Below are positions 5,632 through 7,743 of a stretch of 7,743 nt of DNA, piece by piece. The position numbers and the translations under genes were made by a program. The notes under the pieces were generated by a model, which did not search any database, had not been told where the DNA came from, and saw only the letters and a list, made by a program, of their open reading frames with translations. This DNA comes from a bacterium (GTDB lineage: Bacteria; Babelota; Babeliae; Babelales; CAIQNR01). The stretch is taken from NCBI GenBank assembly GCA_947502805.1, contig CANNBR010000038.1:1-7743 (forward strand). The letters run 5' to 3'. Within the stretch, counting starts at the first letter, position 1, and every line of letters begins with the position of its first letter.

Positions 5632-6096
5632 TTATGCAGCTGGTGTTACTGGAGCTACTGGAGCACTTGCTGCAATTTTTAATTGTTGAGCTTGAAAGTC
5701 TCTGTTATAACCTGTGCCATAAACTTGTGCTATTCTGGCAACTGAAATCCAAAGAATACCGCTTAAAACTCTTTCAAATGCAGCAATCGTATTCTTGCTT
5801 CGTTCATCTTCTCGAGCGATAAGTTTTACAAGTTTTTCTTTTGTCATACAGTTAAGTTCATTTTCTTCATAATCGGTAAGTGTTTTTGTAGTCAAAGAGT
5901 CATCAGAGCTTTTAAAAAAGCCATAACTACCTCTAACGATTTTTACCAATCCTATAATTACTGCAATAGTACCACCGCTGTATACTAGGACTTCAGAAAG
6001 TGAGGTAGTAGGAGGCGTAATTTTTAGGTCAGAAGCTATAGCTGTGTTAATAAGGTTAAAACTTAAAAAGAGAAAAAGAGCTTTATTTTTTTGCAT
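5632..6096 (-). CDS. Small exported membrane protein with two helices, unknown function
   Basis: The product is 154 residues. The signal peptide has an Ala-x-Ala cleavage site (AIA at 19-21). Membrane helix 1 (about 36-54, SGGTIAVIIGLVKIV) is followed by a charged loop (about 62-104) with Cys83 and Glu/Lys-rich helices, then helix 2 (about 106-126). The tail (142-154) is made only of Ala, Pro, Val, Ser and Thr. The ATG at 6096 has a modest AAGG ribosome binding site. It starts 12 nt after the stop of the 126-residue gene, and a strong terminator follows, so the two form an operon. The layout (signal peptide, glycine-containing helix, charged loop, helix) matches that neighbour, so they may be ancient paralogues or partners. 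I recognise no family. Confidence 0.85.
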   Translation of the reverse strand: MQKNKALFLFLSFNLINTAIASDLKITPPTTSLSEVLVYSGGTIAVIIGLVKIVRGSYGFFKSSDDSLTTKTLTDYEENELNCMTKEKLVKLIAREDERSKNTIAAFERVLSGILWISVARIAQVYGTGYNRDFQAQQLKIAASAPVAPVTPAA

Positions 6097-6108
6097 TGTA
6101 ATACCTTT

Positions 6109-6489
6109 TTACTTTTTAATGTCGATTTTGGTTTCCATGCCATAATTTCCAACGAATAAATCAGTAGCTATTTTGGTTAAAATACCTACAAGAACAAGGG
6201 ACATGCCAGACCATACTTTGTTTTCGTCTTGTGCTTTTTTAATGCGCATTTCAATTGCTTTTTTAAGGCTTACTTCTTTATTGGAAGGTGTTTCAGTAGA
6301 AATAAGAGCTTTAATACCGGTAAGAGCATACAAAGCTCCGCTTGCTTGTAGGGCATAAGATGGATAGCTGTAAACTGAAGGAACCATTGTAACCCAAGGC
6401 TTAGTGATCCAAACTGTCATGGCATCTTCACTTTTTACAGTAGCGGTAAAAGAAAGAGCAGCTAAAACTAATAAACTATATTTTTTCAT
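6109..6489 (-). CDS. Small exported membrane protein with two helices, unknown function
   Basis: The product is 126 residues. The signal peptide (1-20, MKKYSLLVLAALSFTATVKS) is followed by a Trp/Pro/Tyr-containing stretch (27-45), helix 1 (about 46-63), a charged loop (about 64-91, KKAIEMRIKKAQDENK) and helix 2 (about 94-113), with a short Lys-rich end, KIDIKK. The ATG at 6489 has AAGG with 6-nt spacing. It is the first gene of the two-gene unit that ends at the terminator at 5580-5613. The 116-bp gap before it holds a possible promoter. The same layout as the downstream 154-residue protein suggests a pair acting together in the inner membrane. No family recognised and no catalytic motif seen. 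Confidence 0.84.
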   Translation of the reverse strand: MKKYSLLVLAALSFTATVKSEDAMTVWITKPWVTMVPSVYSYPSYALQASGALYALTGIKALISTETPSNKEVSLKKAIEMRIKKAQDENKVWSGMSLVLVGILTKIATDLFVGNYGMETKIDIKK

Positions 6490-6529
6490 ATAAGACCTTT
6501 TTGTTATGTATATACGATGATTTTTAGTC

Positions 6530-6558
6530 TAGTGTGCCTTTTCCATGGTGTTTTGCAA
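6530..6558 (-). promoter_or_regulatory. Possible promoter of the two-gene membrane-protein unit
   Basis: TTGCAA (6553-6558) and ACACTA (6530-6535) on the minus strand are 17 nt apart, the same boxes and spacing as at 5412-5440. The -10 box is poor by the standard consensus, so this counts only as a shared motif until tested. Confidence 0.2.
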
Positions 6559-6605
6559 CTAAAAATTATTCAATGGTTCTTGTACGTAGTGTTATTGGAA
6601 CGGCT

Positions 6606-7124
6606 TTAGAGTTCAAATTCTTTCAAGATTTGCTCAGCATGGCTTTTGACCGTAATGTCTTTTAATATTTTTACGATCTTATTTTTTTCATCAACTAAAA
6701 AGGTAATACGAGAGTTCATAAAAGTTCTCGCTGTTCCATAAAGTTTGGCAACTTCATTTTTTACATCGCTTAAAAGGGTAAAGGGCAGATTGTGATTTTG
6801 GGCGAACTTTTTATGTGAATCAACAGAGTCGGAGCTTATGCCAATAACTGTTATTCCTTTGTTTTTAAGATCTTGGTGCCCATCGCGAAGGCTGCAGGCT
6901 TGTTTGGTGCAGCCAGGTGTTGAATCCATTGGATAATAATAAAGAATCTTTTTACCCGCGATATCATGGAAGGTTACTGTTTCTCCCTTTTCATTAGGGA
7001 GGGTAAAGTTTGGAGCAGTGTCTCCTACTTTAAGTTCGGTAGGTTTTTCTTTTTTCGATTTTGCGAGCAATGTCATGCAAGAAAAGAGGGCAATGCAGGC
7101 AACGGAGGTAAGAGCTAATTTCAT
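6606..7124 (-). CDS. bcp: Exported Bcp/PrxQ-type peroxiredoxin
   Basis: The 172-residue product is a thiol peroxidase of the AhpC/TSA superfamily that would reduce hydrogen peroxide or organic peroxides with thioredoxin-like donors. The Prx motif PxxxTxxC is intact: P65, T69, P70 and peroxidatic Cys72. The resolving Cys77, five residues on (GCTKQAC), defines the Bcp/PrxQ class, and Arg139 fits the conserved active-site arginine. Family Bcp proteins are usually about 150-160 residues and cytoplasmic. This one adds about 25 N-terminal residues forming a signal peptide (hydrophobic core 3-21, then KSKKEK), so it likely works in the periplasm. LFSC16 is only a marginal lipobox. The ATG at 7124 has AGGA (7131-7134) with 6-nt spacing. 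It lies between the palindromic element and the 126-residue gene, probably as its own unit. Confidence 0.95.
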   Translation of the reverse strand: MKLALTSVACIALFSCMTLLAKSKKEKPTELKVGDTAPNFTLPNEKGETVTFHDIAGKKILYYYPMDSTPGCTKQACSLRDGHQDLKNKGITVIGISSDSVDSHKKFAQNHNLPFTLLSDVKNEVAKLYGTARTFMNSRITFLVDEKNKIVKILKDITVKSHAEQILKEFEL

Positions 7125-7178
7125 GAAAGGTCCTTTTTTTTATAGAATTTATTTGAAAATTATGACTTTTTCTTGTTA

Positions 7179-7254
7179 CGTCTGGGTCCCCGTACGTTCA
7201 CTCCGTCTAGCTAGTGCTTTGCACTACCGCGACTACCGTTCTCTGGGGATGACG
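7179..7254. repeat. GC-rich imperfect palindromic element, 76 bp
   Basis: Nested pairing is visible: CGTC (7179-7182) with GACG (7251-7254), TCCCC (7187-7191) with GGGGA (7245-7249), GTC (7205-7207) with GAC (7231-7233), and a perfect apical hairpin TAGTGC-ttt-GCACTA (7212-7226). The ends read GTCATCCCC on the minus strand, a pattern like that of dispersed palindromic repeats in several intracellular bacteria. It fills the gap between the delta-60 gene and the peroxiredoxin gene and is GC-richer than its surroundings. It could act as a transcription-end or mRNA-processing hairpin, although no U-tract follows. Confidence 0.7.
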
Positions 7255-7317
7255 AGGATTTTTATTTACAATTTTTTAACATTCTCACCTTACAATAGCC
7301 GGGAAGATTGTCATATT

Positions 7318-7743
7318 TTACAACAAACCAACTTCGCCATACGATGCGATGAACGAAGCGAGAGTAAAAGGATTGATGTAGCGAGCAAGTTGAAAGTGGC
7401 CGGCCCCGTCAATGCCCACAGCAACAATTTTATTATCCGGTTGCAGAACTGCTGCGAAGGCTTGGCTGGTGGGAATGGCATTGAGATTAAAAGTAGAGTC
7501 ATGGGAGCCATTAGTGTTATAGCGAACAAGTTGGAAGTGTCCAACGCTGGTGCCTACAGCGATACATTTATTATCTGGTTGGAGAACTGCTGCATTAGCT
7601 GCTCCAGTGATTGTTGTAGTAATGTTAAATGAAGGGTCAACGGTTCCATCTGAGTTGTATCGAACAAGTTGAAAAAACGCTCCATTGACTCCTAGGCCGA
7701 TAAATTTACCATCAGGTTGTAGCAGCGCTGCAGAGAGTCCACC
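7318..7743 (-). CDS. Delta-60 repeat (beta-propeller-like) protein, C-terminal fragment
   Basis: The reading frame is open from the right edge (GGT at 7741-7743) to TAA at 7318-7320, giving the last 141 residues of a larger protein whose start is outside the window. It holds three tandem units of about 46 residues with the hallmark LQPD[GN]K-x-I-x-x-[VL]G ... FQL[VA]RYN-x-[DN]G-x-x-D-x-[ST]F: LQPDGKFIGLG, then LQPDNKCIAVG, then LQPDNKIVAVG. The last unit loses its end (RYINPFTLASF). This is the delta-60 / DUF5122 repeat found in large exported bacterial proteins and expected to fold as propeller-like blades; substrate and role are unknown. The repeats are also alike at DNA level. No in-window gene follows until the peroxiredoxin, past the palindrome. 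Confidence 0.9.
   Translation of the reverse strand, partial: GGLSAALLQPDGKFIGLGVNGAFFQLVRYNSDGTVDPSFNITTTITGAANAAVLQPDNKCIAVGTSVGHFQLVRYNTNGSHDSTFNLNAIPTSQAFAAVLQPDNKIVAVGIDGAGHFQLARYINPFTLASFIASYGEVGLL

Noticed and set aside
5571..5822. Plus-strand frame of 83 codons beginning at the terminator
   Set aside because: Its first codons lie in the terminator stem and the rest is antisense to the 154-residue membrane protein; there is no start signal.
7311..7544. Minus-strand frame of 77 codons starting at 7544
   Set aside because: It is out of frame with the delta-60 repeats covering the same bases, which give recognisable repeat units from the window edge to 7318.
7018..7632. Plus-strand reading frame of 204 codons
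   Set aside because: It lies antisense to the peroxiredoxin start, crosses the palindromic element and runs antisense to the delta-60 gene, whose repeat motifs clearly define the minus-strand frame. No ribosome binding site or family signal is visible.
1..7743. tRNA, rRNA, transposase, integrase or toxin-antitoxin genes
   Set aside because: I looked on both strands and saw no cloverleaf, ribosomal RNA core, transposase motif or paired toxin-antitoxin arrangement.

Overview
The window reads as chromosomal DNA of an AT-rich, probably Gram-negative bacterium. All supported genes lie on the minus strand, tightly packed, and ten of the eleven end in TAA (one in TAG, none in TGA). Nearly every product begins with a Sec-type signal peptide or signal anchor. 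Ankyrin-like and delta-60 repeat proteins, long runs of unrecognised exported paralogues and short dispersed GC-rich repeats would suit a small-genome, host-associated lineage such as Dependentiae/TM6. That assignment is a guess and rests on no marker gene.

In transcription order (right to left): a truncated delta-60 repeat (beta-propeller-like) protein enters from the right edge (7318-7743). A 76-bp GC-rich imperfect palindrome follows (7179-7254). Next is an exported Bcp/PrxQ-type peroxiredoxin (6606-7124), then a two-gene unit of small two-helix membrane proteins (6109-6489, 5632-6096) that ends in a textbook bidirectional intrinsic terminator (5580-5613). After a 220-bp gap with a possible promoter comes a seven-gene, roughly 5.2-kb cluster: a distant family member (4667-5359, GTG start), a signal-bearing ankyrin-like protein with a C-terminal membrane anchor (4024-4650), an 86-residue exported helical protein (3759-4019), and four obvious paralogues (3080-3658, 1978-3078, 868-1968, 152-772). 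The left edge carries a tandem GC-rich 66-bp-period repeat.

The main discovery is the paralogous family. An uncharacterised domain of about 105 residues (consensus D-I-x-S-Y-S-x-x-[VI]-K ... F-T ... K-P-S-I ... Y-W-[KR] ... R-[FL]-x-[VI]-P) occurs once in two genes, twice in two genes, and in diverged form in a fifth: seven copies in five genes. The two double-domain genes share a 73-bp perfectly identical 5' block coding the same lipoprotein-like leader, while the rest of the proteins has diverged strongly. This points to leader conversion or recombination within a locally expanding family. I do not recognise the domain and assign no function. The whole cluster looks like a lineage-specific set of envelope proteins, plausibly expressed together.
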